This document shows positions 42,524-49,541 of a stretch of 64,000 nt of DNA, one piece after another. Below the pieces are notes generated by a model that searched no databases, was not told the DNA's origin, and was given only the letters and a program-made list of their open reading frames with translations. Position numbers and translations under genes: made by a program. Each line of letters starts with the position of its first letter. The stretch's first letter is position 1. The stretch is taken from positions 140,882-204,881 of the forward strand of contig CAYGDP010000006.1 in the NCBI GenBank assembly GCA_964348665.1, given 5' to 3'. The stretch is from CAYGDP01 sp964348665 (lineage in GTDB: Bacteria > Verrucomicrobiota > Verrucomicrobiia > Palsa-1439 > CAYGDP01).

Positions 42524-42943
42524 CGTCTTACCCGCCTCCTTCATCGCTCCGCGTTCCGCGTTCATCCTTCCAGCTCTCGGATAGAGCGCGCAGTACGCGG
42601 CTGCCATCAATCCCGCCACAATAATCCCAAACCCGGCCTGCTGAAACGTCACCGTTCCCATCGCCACATAGACGATTCCCAGCACCGCTTCCAACGCGCC
42701 GCGCGCGATCCCAACCTGCACCCAGGCGACGTGCCGTTGAGGATCGGTCGCCGCCACGCAATACCCGATGGACAGCGTCGCGAATACGCAGCCGAGCAGT
42801 CCGACGATATAATGGACACCCACCGGCAAATCCTTGAACCCAAACGCCAGTTCCACCTGACGCGGCGCAAAAATGCAGACCGCCCCCAGCAAAAACAACA
42901 CCGCCGAGTCCAACACCAACAAGATTCGTAGCGATCGAAACAT
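42521..42943 (-). CDS. Four-helix membrane protein at the end of the zinc-ribbon series
   Basis: The product is 140 residues; ATG at 42943 after CGAAAGGAGATC. Four hydrophobic helices are visible (ILLVLDSAVLFLLGAVCIF, YIVGLLGCVFATLSIGY, GALEAVLGIVYVAMGTV, FGIIVAGLMAAAYCALY). Family unknown. It starts 20 bp after zinc-ribbon gene 1. A broken copy of its 5' end lies at 43333-43443, which shows local duplication in this cluster. Confidence 0.75.
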   Translation of the reverse strand: MFRSLRILLVLDSAVLFLLGAVCIFAPRQVELAFGFKDLPVGVHYIVGLLGCVFATLSIGYCVAATDPQRHVAWVQVGIARGALEAVLGIVYVAMGTVTFQQAGFGIIVAGLMAAAYCALYPRAGRMNAERGAMKEAGKT

Positions 42944-42963
42944 AATGATCTCCTTTCGAGTTA

Positions 42964-43302
42964 TTACTTAAGAATTTTCCGCAAGACCGCGATCCATACG
43001 ACGAATACAAGCATACCACTACCCATCGCCAATAATACGGCAAGGAATTCACCCTTCGCGGGAAGTAAACTGACCAATTCTGGCGGGAGGCTTTGGATTG
43101 CTTGTGAAGTTCCCATGCCACTGGCGAAGCAGGCCCACATAGCTCCGGTTAATGCAAAGGGTAGCGTCATGATCGTCACCACCACCGCGGACAACACTCG
43201 GCTAAAAGTCATGGGAGGCAATATCACCTTCGTTGCCGCGCCGCAGTAGGGGCAATACCTGGTGCTGTCGGCGACATCGTTATTACAGTTTGGACAATTC
43301 AT
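42964..43302 (-). CDS. Zinc-ribbon membrane mini-protein 1
   Basis: The product is 112 residues from the ATG at 43302. An N-terminal zinc ribbon with CPNC and CPYC pairs (residues 3-20, ending STRYCPYCG) is followed by two helices (VLSAVVVTIMTLPFALTGAM; FLAVLLAMGSGMLVFVVWIA) around a conserved loop FASGMGTSQAIQSLP. The ribbon is almost identical to that of gene 6 (44942-45259); the membrane part is closest to gene 2. Single-pass or two-pass zinc-ribbon proteins of this sort are usually of unknown function. Confidence 0.82.
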   Translation of the reverse strand: MNCPNCNNDVADSTRYCPYCGAATKVILPPMTFSRVLSAVVVTIMTLPFALTGAMWACFASGMGTSQAIQSLPPELVSLLPAKGEFLAVLLAMGSGMLVFVVWIAVLRKILK

Positions 43303-43332
43303 TCGTCTCAAATCATCTCTTGGTTTTAGTGC

Positions 43333-43443
43333 CTAAGCAATACTCAAATTTCGTCCAAGGGCGCGGCGCAAAAATGCACACCGCCCCAGCAAAAACAAAA
43401 CCACCGAGTCCAACACTAATAAGATTCGTAGCGATCGAAACAT
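43333..43443 (-). pseudogene. Broken duplicate of the 42521-42943 gene start
   Basis: From 43443 the minus strand reads MFRSLRILLVLDSVVLFLLG, nearly the same as the gene at 42521-42943. One G is missing in the GGGGGCGG run, the frame shifts, and homology ends after the GCGCCGCG segment; a stop follows at 43333. It sits between zinc-ribbon genes 1 and 2. Confidence 0.8.
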
Positions 43444-43461
43444 TATATCCTCCTAATTGTG

Positions 43462-43809
43462 TTAATGCTTAAACAGCTTTCTCATGCACCAAATCCATAG
43501 GCAGAAGACCAACAAAAAGCTGCCGCCGCCGACTCCGAGAGTCAGAATTTCACCGCCCGCCGGCAATAACTCGCGAATTCCCTGCGGGAGGCTGTGGATC
43601 GCTTGCTCCGTGCCCATACCGCTGGCAGCACAGGCGACGCATGCCCCGAGTGCCGCGATCGGAAGCGTGAGCAGCGTCACGACAAATACGGCCACGGTTT
43701 TCTTGGGTGACCAGGGTTGCGCTGTCGGCAGAACAGTTGCCCCACATTGCGGACAAAATTTTGTTTGTGCATACACCTGCAACCCACAGCTTGGACAATG
43801 CATTTGCAT
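43462..43809 (-). CDS. Zinc-ribbon membrane mini-protein 2
   Basis: The product is 115 residues (ATG at 43809; a second at 43803). The ribbon has CPSC and CPQC pairs (HCPSCGLQVYAQTKFCPQCG). The two helices and the loop ACAASGMGTEQAIHSLP match gene 1 closely, so 1 and 2 are paralogues. It ends in a Trp/Cys-rich helix and basic tail (WIWCMRKLFKH). Confidence 0.82.
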   Translation of the reverse strand: MQMHCPSCGLQVYAQTKFCPQCGATVLPTAQPWSPKKTVAVFVVTLLTLPIAALGACVACAASGMGTEQAIHSLPQGIRELLPAGGEILTLGVGGGSFLLVFCLWIWCMRKLFKH

Positions 43810-43827
43810 TTACTCTTGTCTCCGCTT

Positions 43828-44031
43828 CTACCGTAGCACGACCCAAAGCATGATTGCTCCAAAAAAGATTGCCGCCAACAACGCGAGCATGCCCAGGACG
43901 GTGAGGAACGCCTTGAACCCGGACACCGCCGTCTTGTTCCCCGCCGACACCACAAAGCGCACGTCCTTCCCGCACTGCGGACATACCTCCGTGTGCTCGT
44001 AAATCTGCAACCCGCACTTTGGACAGTTCAT
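43828..44031 (-). CDS. Zinc-ribbon membrane mini-protein 3
   Basis: Only 67 residues, from the ATG at 44031: ribbon MNCPKCGLQIYEHTEVCPQC, a short linker, then one helix (FLTVLGMLALLAAIFFGAIM). The ribbon is closest to gene 2. The longer frame upstream of 44031 codes implausible sequence within gene 4. Confidence 0.78.
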   Translation of the reverse strand: MNCPKCGLQIYEHTEVCPQCGKDVRFVVSAGNKTAVSGFKAFLTVLGMLALLAAIFFGAIMLWVVLR

Positions 44032-44053
44032 TGATATTCGTGCTCTGATCGCT

Positions 44054-44350
44054 TCATTTCCGAAACAACCGCCGAATTCCATAGACGCAGAGCCATCCCA
44101 AACCGAACAACACCGCTGCGATGGCGAACCATCCAAATGTTCCGCCACCACCCATTTCCGGCGCGAAAATCGCGAAGCAACTCCCCGCTCCGCCAAACGT
44201 CAGCACACCGATGCCAAGAAAGAATGCTGCTACTAATCGCAGCCACTTTGGCGCACGGGTTGCCGCCTGTGGATCAACCATTACGCCGCATCGCGGACAA
44301 GTACCGGTATCATGTACGCGAAGTTTGCAGTTTGGACATTTAAATGCCAT
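44054..44350 (-). CDS. Zinc-ribbon membrane mini-protein 4
   Basis: The product is 98 residues: ribbon FKCPNCKLRVHDTGTCPRCG, then two helices (LRLVAAFFLGIGVLTFGGAG; FGWFAIAAVLFGLGWLCVYG) and a basic C-terminus (IRRLFRK). Gaps to its neighbours are 22-24 bp, so the series is probably one transcript. Confidence 0.8.
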   Translation of the reverse strand: MAFKCPNCKLRVHDTGTCPRCGVMVDPQAATRAPKWLRLVAAFFLGIGVLTFGGAGSCFAIFAPEMGGGGTFGWFAIAAVLFGLGWLCVYGIRRLFRK

Positions 44351-44374
44351 TGTGCCTTTCGTTTATCAATTTGG

Positions 44375-44545
44375 TCAAATGTCCCAGTCTTCAGTTTGCG
44401 GACCGCAGACGAGTTTTTGCGATTCTTTCCATCCTGCTAGCTCCTTGCACGTAGCGCTACCAAATGCAAGTGAGGTTGTATTTGGTACTGCTCGCTGAGC
44501 TTTCTCTTCTACCGGCAACCCGCATATTCGGCAATTGATTGGCAT
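44375..44545 (-). CDS. Small Cys-rich protein in the zinc-ribbon series
   Basis: An ATG at 44545 opens 56 codons: MPINCRICGLPVEEKAQRAV and on to a stop at 44375. The N-terminal CRIC pair imitates the other ribbons, but the second pair is scattered (TCKEL, LVCGP) and there is no membrane helix. It is spaced 12 bp from gene 5 and 24 bp from gene 4, as expected for a real gene in the series. It could also be a decayed member. Confidence 0.5.
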   Translation of the reverse strand: MPINCRICGLPVEEKAQRAVPNTTSLAFGSATCKELAGWKESQKLVCGPQTEDWDI

Positions 44546-44557
44546 GGGAGTTCTTCT

Positions 44558-44935
44558 TCACTTTCGTCCGCGTTGAATCAGCGCCACGATCCACAGAATT
44601 ATCAAACCGGCCAATGAGCCAAGCAAGACCACAATGGCGACGTGGATGTGGCTGGCGATTTTGTCCGCCTTGTTTTCGTGGTGAGGCATCCCAGGCGCGC
44701 AACCGCTGCAAAAACCAAGGACCAGCTCCATCGTAAACGCGAATCCCAAACAAACCAAGGCAATCGCCGATCCAATCGAACTGGCAGACAAAATCCATTT
44801 CGCCACCCTCCGCGCAAACTCCGAGTCGTAGCCGTCAGAAATCTCGCCGGAAGATTTCAACCGTCGTCCGCACTGGGGACAAAAGTGGAGTGTTTCGTCG
44901 ACTTCGGTTCCGCAGTTGTGACATTTCGTTGGCAT
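44558..44935 (-). CDS. Zinc-ribbon membrane mini-protein 5
   Basis: The product is 125 residues: ribbon KCHNCGTEVDETLHFCPQCG, a linker of about 20 residues, then two long helices (WILSASSIGSAIALVCLGFA; IHVAIVVLLGSLAGLIILWI). A short loop with CSGCAPGMPHH between the helices has a second CxxC and two His, a possible extra metal site. Confidence 0.82.
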   Translation of the reverse strand: MPTKCHNCGTEVDETLHFCPQCGRRLKSSGEISDGYDSEFARRVAKWILSASSIGSAIALVCLGFAFTMELVLGFCSGCAPGMPHHENKADKIASHIHVAIVVLLGSLAGLIILWIVALIQRGRK

Positions 44936-44941
44936 CGGCTT

Positions 44942-45259
44942 TCATTTCTTAATCATAAGTTTGACCAAATAGCACAGACAAAAAATCGCAGAAGTAAGGA
45001 AGGTGGCGCCTGGGAGAAGAGAAAAAAATGCTTTTATTAAATCGAAGTCGGCTGGACCTTTAGCCAGCTCTTTAAGAAAAATTGGACTACCTAATACTAG
45101 ATAACACGATCCCGCAACAGCCATTGGTAGCGCAAAAATTCCCATCACGACCGAAATAAATATGTCGTAATCGCTTGGACGCGCTAAAAGACAAGCGCCG
45201 CAGTAGGGGCAATATCGGGTGCTGTCGGCTACCTCCTGGTGACAATTGGGACAGTTCAT
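44942..45259 (-). CDS. Zinc-ribbon membrane mini-protein 6
   Basis: The product is 105 residues. Its ribbon (NCPNCHQEVADSTRYCPYCG) is nearly identical to that of gene 1, in DNA as well, so the N-terminal part was copied recently; the membrane part (IFISVVMGIFALPMAVAGSC, LTSAIFCLCYLVKLMIKK) differs. Its ATG overlaps the stop of the Lgt-like gene as ATGA, which links the zinc-ribbon series to that gene. Confidence 0.82.
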   Translation of the reverse strand: MNCPNCHQEVADSTRYCPYCGACLLARPSDYDIFISVVMGIFALPMAVAGSCYLVLGSPIFLKELAKGPADFDLIKAFFSLLPGATFLTSAIFCLCYLVKLMIKK

Positions 45260-45972
45260 CGCCCCACCTCCCTAGTGGATATTCGCGCGCGACGTGCGGA
45301 AAGTATGAGCAGCACGCCGAACAATAGCACTATCTCCAGGCAAATCCATTGCACCAGCGAGAGCGGGCCGATCATCCCGTTTCGTTCCCGCAAAAACTCG
45401 ATGCCGAACCGCGCCACGCCGTAGAGGACAAGATAGAGTCGAAACAGATCGCCTTCGCGCCAGAGCCGGTCGCGCAGCGCGTAGAGAATCGAGAGAATCG
45501 CCACCGCTGCCAGCGCGGAATAAATCTGCGCGGGATGACGCAGCGCGTCGTGTTGCCAGACTGCCAACGGGAAATCGGTCACCGCGCCATGACAACAACC
45601 ATTGAGGAAACATCCGATCCGACCCACCGCTTCGCCCGCCGGCAGCGCCAGCGCAAACAAATTACCCGTCGAACGCTTGATGCCGAGCCGCCACTTAGCG
45701 ATTTCGACGGCGAGCCATCCGCCCGCGATGCCGCCGATGAGCGCGCGTCCCCCCGTGCGTGGGTCGAGAATGATCCACGGTTGCGCAACGAACGTGTTCC
45801 AATGAAAAATCGCCCACAACGTCAGCTTCGCACCGATCACTCCGCCGACTAGTCCCGCGAGTACGATGTAGCCCATTCCTTCGGTGGCGACTTTTCGGCG
45901 ACGTGCTTCGAGGAAAAGGACAAGGCCGCCGGTGAGGAAACCGAGGAGGGTGAAGAGGGAACCGAGAGTCAT
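45256..45972 (-). CDS. Lgt-like membrane protein with altered active site
   Basis: The product is 238 residues from the ATG at 45972 (MTLGSLFTLLGFLTGGLVLF), with about seven helices. It has the layout of prolipoprotein diacylglyceryl transferase: GRALIGGIAGGWLAVE, GEAVGRIGCFLNGCCHG, RHPAQIYSA, GVARFGIEFLRERNG. In true Lgt the first motif has the essential His (HGGLIGG) and the second reads GRIGNFxNxE; here the His position is Ile and the Asn is Cys. It belongs to a divergent Cys-containing subgroup. Lipid transfer to lipoproteins is therefore uncertain. It follows the radical SAM gene and is coupled to the zinc-ribbon series. Confidence 0.82.
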   Translation of the reverse strand: MTLGSLFTLLGFLTGGLVLFLEARRRKVATEGMGYIVLAGLVGGVIGAKLTLWAIFHWNTFVAQPWIILDPRTGGRALIGGIAGGWLAVEIAKWRLGIKRSTGNLFALALPAGEAVGRIGCFLNGCCHGAVTDFPLAVWQHDALRHPAQIYSALAAVAILSILYALRDRLWREGDLFRLYLVLYGVARFGIEFLRERNGMIGPLSLVQWICLEIVLLFGVLLILSARRARISTREVGR

Positions 45973-45983
45973 GGCCGAAAAAT

Positions 45984-46075
45984 CTCCAAATCCCAAACCC
46001 CAAGCCCCAAACGCAGCAGTTGGAGTTTGGAACTTGGAGTTTCTTTGGGAATTGGGATTTGGTGCTTGGGGTTTC
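45984..46075. repeat. 7-bp arrays, inverted, between radical SAM and Lgt-like genes
   Basis: The left part has units CTCCAAA, TCCCAAA, CCCCAAG, CCCCAAA (45984-46011). The right part (46020-46075) has TTGGAGT, TTGGAAC, TTGGAGT and further TTGG units. The hairpin spans nearly the whole intergenic gap. Confidence 0.75.
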
Positions 46076-47591
46076 ATGCGTCATTCGCATCGGCAAACAT
46101 CCACCTCCAACAGAACGAATAGCGCCGGGGATCTTTCTCGAACGTCCCGGTATGCACGCAACACTGGCGGATGCGGGCTTCGTGAAAGGTGTGCGCGTCC
46201 ATGAACATCTTTGTCGTGATGCGGAAAAGATTTTCGGCGGCTTTGTCCATCGCCTTTTCCTGATGACCGGTCAGTTTCCAGACTGCGCCGAGGGTTTCTA
46301 CCAATCCCGGCAGACAGCCGCACATGCGGGCGATGTCCCAGGCCAGCTCGGGCGCGCGGACGTTGAGTTGCTCGGAAAAAACACGCTGTAACGTGCCGCT
46401 GTGGAGCATTTCGCCGACACTACCGGTCACGGAATCGAACGTGATCGTGTTGCTGACGGCGTGGATCCAGCGTTTCAATTCTTCTTTACCAACCAGCTTG
46501 GGCAGCGATTTCCACGAGCCGTCTCTGGTTTTGACAAGGTAGGTGATGTCACAGCAATCCTTGTGAGAACAAGGCAGCGGGATGAAATCCGTCCAGTCCA
46601 CGGTGCCTTGGGTCTGCTCGCCCAACCGTCGCAATACACCGGTCGGGGTTGTGCGATTCATCGGATCGTATTGCGGCGCACGCCCGCTGCCGAACATGGG
46701 TTGGATCGCGAGACCGGAGCACCGCGGCGTCGAAAGCCCCAGTTGCACAAGGTCGCCGATCTCGTCTTCGTTCACGCCGCGTTTCACGGTCGCCACGAGC
46801 GATGTGAACACGCCCGCGTCGTTGAGCCGCTGGAGCGCGTTGAGTTTTTCGGCAGCGACATCTTCATTGCGAAGCGCAAGGTAGGTTGCGGGGCGCAGAC
46901 CGTCGAACTGCAGATAGATTTCGATTTTGCGGCGATGTTGGCCGAGGAAATCGAGAAAGCGATCGTCGCGCGCGATACGTCTGCCGTTGGTGTTGATCAG
47001 AATGCGTGTGATGTTGCGATCCAGCAGCGCCGTGATGATTTCGGACAGATCGCGTCGAACGGTTGGCTCGCCGCCGGAAAGCATCAGCACGCCGAGTTTA
47101 CCGCCTTCCCGTGCCAGTGTTGTATCCACCGTGCGCAAGATTTCCTCAATGCTTGGATGCTCCACAGCAGGCGCAGGCGTGTTCGGATCTTTGGCGGACG
47201 CGTAACAAGTAGTGCAGCCGTAGTTACAGCGCTCGGTGATGTTCAGCAGGAGAATGCAAGTGTGTTGGCCGTGCGACGCGGGCAGGCCATCACGATAGCC
47301 GTCGGGGAAACCGCCGCAGTTGCCTGCGCGGTCGGGTGTGATGGACAGCGTTGGCGTGCTCCAACCGTTCCGGGCACGCCAAATCTCGTCGTCCTCCTCG
47401 TAAAGCGACTCGGTCTCTCCGTGGGTCGGGCAAAATCGCCGCAGCCAGATTTTTCCATCATGGCTAACCAACATCCCATCCACGAAAACGCCGTCCTCAT
47501 CGCTCCGCCGCGGTCGCTCGGCGAAACAGAAAGGGCAGACCGTCGTGGTGAATTCCTCGATGAGATAAGGGCGGGGCGATAGGCGTTGCAC
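46074..47591 (-). CDS. Radical SAM protein of the Tes/MJ0619-like family
   Basis: The product is about 505 residues from the GTG at 47591; a TTG at 47696 in the same frame adds unconvincing residues. The radical SAM motif is LNITERCNYGCTTCYASAKD (CxxxCxxC). Before it lies an N-terminal zinc-type module: CPFC at about 19-22, then FCPTHGE near 54. After it come the GGEPT motif, further cysteines (LPCSHKDCCD) and a Cys-rich end (QCCVHTGTFEKDPRRYSFCW). This order matches the MJ0619/Tes group; archaeal Tes couples lipid chains into tetraether lipids. Family placement is from remembered motifs. The product in this bacterium is unknown. Confidence 0.8.
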   Translation of the reverse strand: MQRLSPRPYLIEEFTTTVCPFCFAERPRRSDEDGVFVDGMLVSHDGKIWLRRFCPTHGETESLYEEDDEIWRARNGWSTPTLSITPDRAGNCGGFPDGYRDGLPASHGQHTCILLLNITERCNYGCTTCYASAKDPNTPAPAVEHPSIEEILRTVDTTLAREGGKLGVLMLSGGEPTVRRDLSEIITALLDRNITRILINTNGRRIARDDRFLDFLGQHRRKIEIYLQFDGLRPATYLALRNEDVAAEKLNALQRLNDAGVFTSLVATVKRGVNEDEIGDLVQLGLSTPRCSGLAIQPMFGSGRAPQYDPMNRTTPTGVLRRLGEQTQGTVDWTDFIPLPCSHKDCCDITYLVKTRDGSWKSLPKLVGKEELKRWIHAVSNTITFDSVTGSVGEMLHSGTLQRVFSEQLNVRAPELAWDIARMCGCLPGLVETLGAVWKLTGHQEKAMDKAAENLFRITTKMFMDAHTFHEARIRQCCVHTGTFEKDPRRYSFCWRWMFADANDA

Positions 47592-47707
47592 CGAGGCAAT
47601 TCTATCCGCGTGTTCTGGCTCTGTCGAGCAGGCGATTGTGGTCAGAGAATTATTTTGACCGCAATTACCGAGATTCTCTGCTATTCTGTTCCACAAAAGG
47701 AGAAACT

Positions 47708-48142
47708 ATGAAATGGAATTATGCAACTCTCGCGGCTACACTGGCGCTTGTGATGACATCAAGCACTCTGGCCCAGGACAAACCCAAGACGCGATTCTTT
47801 GAAATGCGCACCTACATCGCCCATGTCGGCAAGACCGAAGTCATGCACGCGCGATTTCGCAACCATACCAACAAACTGTTTGTCAAGCACGGCATCGAAT
47901 TGATTGGTTACTGGACGCCCGCTTCGTCGCCAGCTTCCGGACAGGCGGACGACGTCGCTTCACGCACGCTCGTGTATATTCTTGCCTATCCAAGCAGGGA
48001 AGCGCGCGAGGCGTCCTGGAAGGCGTTCATTGCCGACCCGGAATGGAATCGGGCGAAAACCGAGAGCGAAAAAGATGGCGTGCTGGTTGAAAAAATCACC
48101 TCGACATACCTGACGCCGACCGACTATTCGCCGATCAAATAA
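47708..48142 (+). CDS. Secreted NIPSNAP-domain protein
   Basis: The product is 144 residues from the ATG at 47708 (AAAAGGAGAAACT upstream). Signal peptide MKWNYATLAATLALVMTSST ends at LAQDKP. The NIPSNAP ferredoxin-like domain follows: FFEMRTYIAHVGKTEVMHAR, FVKHGIELIGYW, then REASWKAFIADPEWNRAKTE. Function of such exported NIPSNAP proteins is unknown. Divergent from the radical SAM gene. Confidence 0.9.
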   Translation: MKWNYATLAATLALVMTSSTLAQDKPKTRFFEMRTYIAHVGKTEVMHARFRNHTNKLFVKHGIELIGYWTPASSPASGQADDVASRTLVYILAYPSREAREASWKAFIADPEWNRAKTESEKDGVLVEKITSTYLTPTDYSPIK

Positions 48143-48186
48143 CAAATCGTTTCTGATGTCTCCCGCGAGTTTCCCAAACGATGTTC

Positions 48187-49443
48187 TTACTTCTTTTTGG
48201 CCGGCCATTTGAAACCACCTTTGGGCGGGCCGAAGGAGCCTTTCGGCGGAACAGCGCGCGGAGGCTGAGGTGCGGGTGAAGCGCCTGATCGTTTGTCGGT
48301 GACGCGGTAGGGTTGGGCGGGGGCGGCGGTTACGTGCGGGTGCGCTCCGGTGGGAGATTTGCCGAGTTTGGCGCCAATCTGTCCAAGTTTTTGCTCCACT
48401 TTTTCGTGGAGGATTTCCTGCGCGTGCGCATAGCCGGATTGCACGGTAGGAATTTGCTCCGCCATTTTCGCGTCGAGTGCTTTCATTTTTTCGGCAAAGT
48501 CGGCCTGCGCCTGCTCGAGGACGGACTCGATTTTGGGGAGGACATGGGGCTGAACTTTTTCCATGACCTTGCCGAGGATGGAATGGTCGGCGCTGACCTT
48601 GGCTCGGGCGGCTTCATACGTCTGCGCGACAAGCGGTGCCGTTTGTTCCCAGAGTGGAGTGATGGCAGGTTGATTGGCGGGAGGTTGCGTGGCGACGGAC
48701 GGCATCGAGCTGGCGGTCGGCATCTGCGTGAGGGAAACTGGAGTCAACGGGGGCGCCGTTGGCAGTGAAGAAAGTTGCATCCCGGTCAGGGCTGGCGGAG
48801 GAGGCATTTGCAGCGTGGGCATTTGAAGTTGGGGCATGGCGGCAAACGCTGCCAGAGGCGCAGCGGCATCGAGTTGCGATGCTTCGGGGCAGGCCAGCAT
48901 ATCGTAGCCATTGACCAGCCACGTGAGACGGCCGGTATGGATATCCACGAGGATTCCATGAATCGGCATTTTGGGCGGGATCAGCGGGCTTTGGCGGAGG
49001 ATTTGGCAGGCTTTGATGACGTTTTGCTGTTCGCTCGAAAAAACGCCGAAGTATTCGTTGATATTGCCGACGGGGATATTGGAGCGGCTGATGCCGGCGG
49101 CTTGCATTTTGGAGAGGAGATCGGTGACGGAAAGTTTGGCGATTTTGCAATCGGTATGGCCGATGATGCAGATGGATTTGGCGCCCTTGACGAAGACGGC
49201 CAGCGCCATGGAGCGGACGGTGCTGGAGGTGGGGCTGGTGATGATATTGCCGGCGTTGCGTAGCCAGACGAAAAGGTCTTCATTGACACCGAGAACTTCG
49301 GGGATAAGCGGCTCGAGCCGCGGGTCAATGCAGGTCAGCGCCGCCACGGGCAGTTCGTTGGGAAACTGCCGCATATCCACCGTGGCCGCGCGACCTTCGA
49401 GCGCGGCTTTGTTGGCGGCGAGGACGGAATCGAACAGTCTCAT
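48187..49443 (-). CDS. Beta-carbonic anhydrase with long low-complexity tail
   Basis: The product is 418 residues. The first 200 residues are a beta-carbonic anhydrase: C38, D40 and R42 in LTCIDPRLEP, RNAGNII, H96 and C99 in IGHTDCKI, all zinc and catalytic residues present; it hydrates CO2 to bicarbonate. After about 205 the sequence is Pro/Met/Gln/Ala-rich (PQLQMPTLQMPPPPA), then a helix-forming stretch (EQAQADFAEKMKALDAKMAE, HEKVEQKLGQIGAKL), then a basic Gly/Pro/Lys end. Tails of this type are not part of the family. It may bind a partner or surface. Confidence 0.88.
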   Translation of the reverse strand: MRLFDSVLAANKAALEGRAATVDMRQFPNELPVAALTCIDPRLEPLIPEVLGVNEDLFVWLRNAGNIITSPTSSTVRSMALAVFVKGAKSICIIGHTDCKIAKLSVTDLLSKMQAAGISRSNIPVGNINEYFGVFSSEQQNVIKACQILRQSPLIPPKMPIHGILVDIHTGRLTWLVNGYDMLACPEASQLDAAAPLAAFAAMPQLQMPTLQMPPPPALTGMQLSSLPTAPPLTPVSLTQMPTASSMPSVATQPPANQPAITPLWEQTAPLVAQTYEAARAKVSADHSILGKVMEKVQPHVLPKIESVLEQAQADFAEKMKALDAKMAEQIPTVQSGYAHAQEILHEKVEQKLGQIGAKLGKSPTGAHPHVTAAPAQPYRVTDKRSGASPAPQPPRAVPPKGSFGPPKGGFKWPAKKK

Positions 49444-49446
49444 GGC

Positions 49447-49532
49447 GAATCGTTTAATGGTTGAATAGTTGAATCGTTACATTGGAACGGTAACAAGCCG
49501 ATCTAACCATTCAACAATTTAACGATTCAACG
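49447..49532. repeat. 8-bp periodic arrays in inverted orientation
   Basis: The right arm (49501-49532) is four octamers, ATCTAACC, ATTCAACA, ATTTAACG, ATTCAACG. The left arm (49447-49480) carries the complement (ATTCAACT, ATTCAACC, ATTAAACG on the minus strand). It fills the gap between the flotillin and carbonic anhydrase genes. Confidence 0.8.
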
Positions 49533-49541
49533 CCCAACAAA

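Noticed and set aside
46401..47582. 393-codon plus-strand frame opposite the radical SAM gene
   Set aside because: The minus-strand product has unmistakable radical SAM motifs; the opposite frame has none.
47655..47687. Promoter TTGACC/TATTCT before the NIPSNAP gene
   Set aside because: The spacer would be 21 nt, too long for a confident sigma-70 site.
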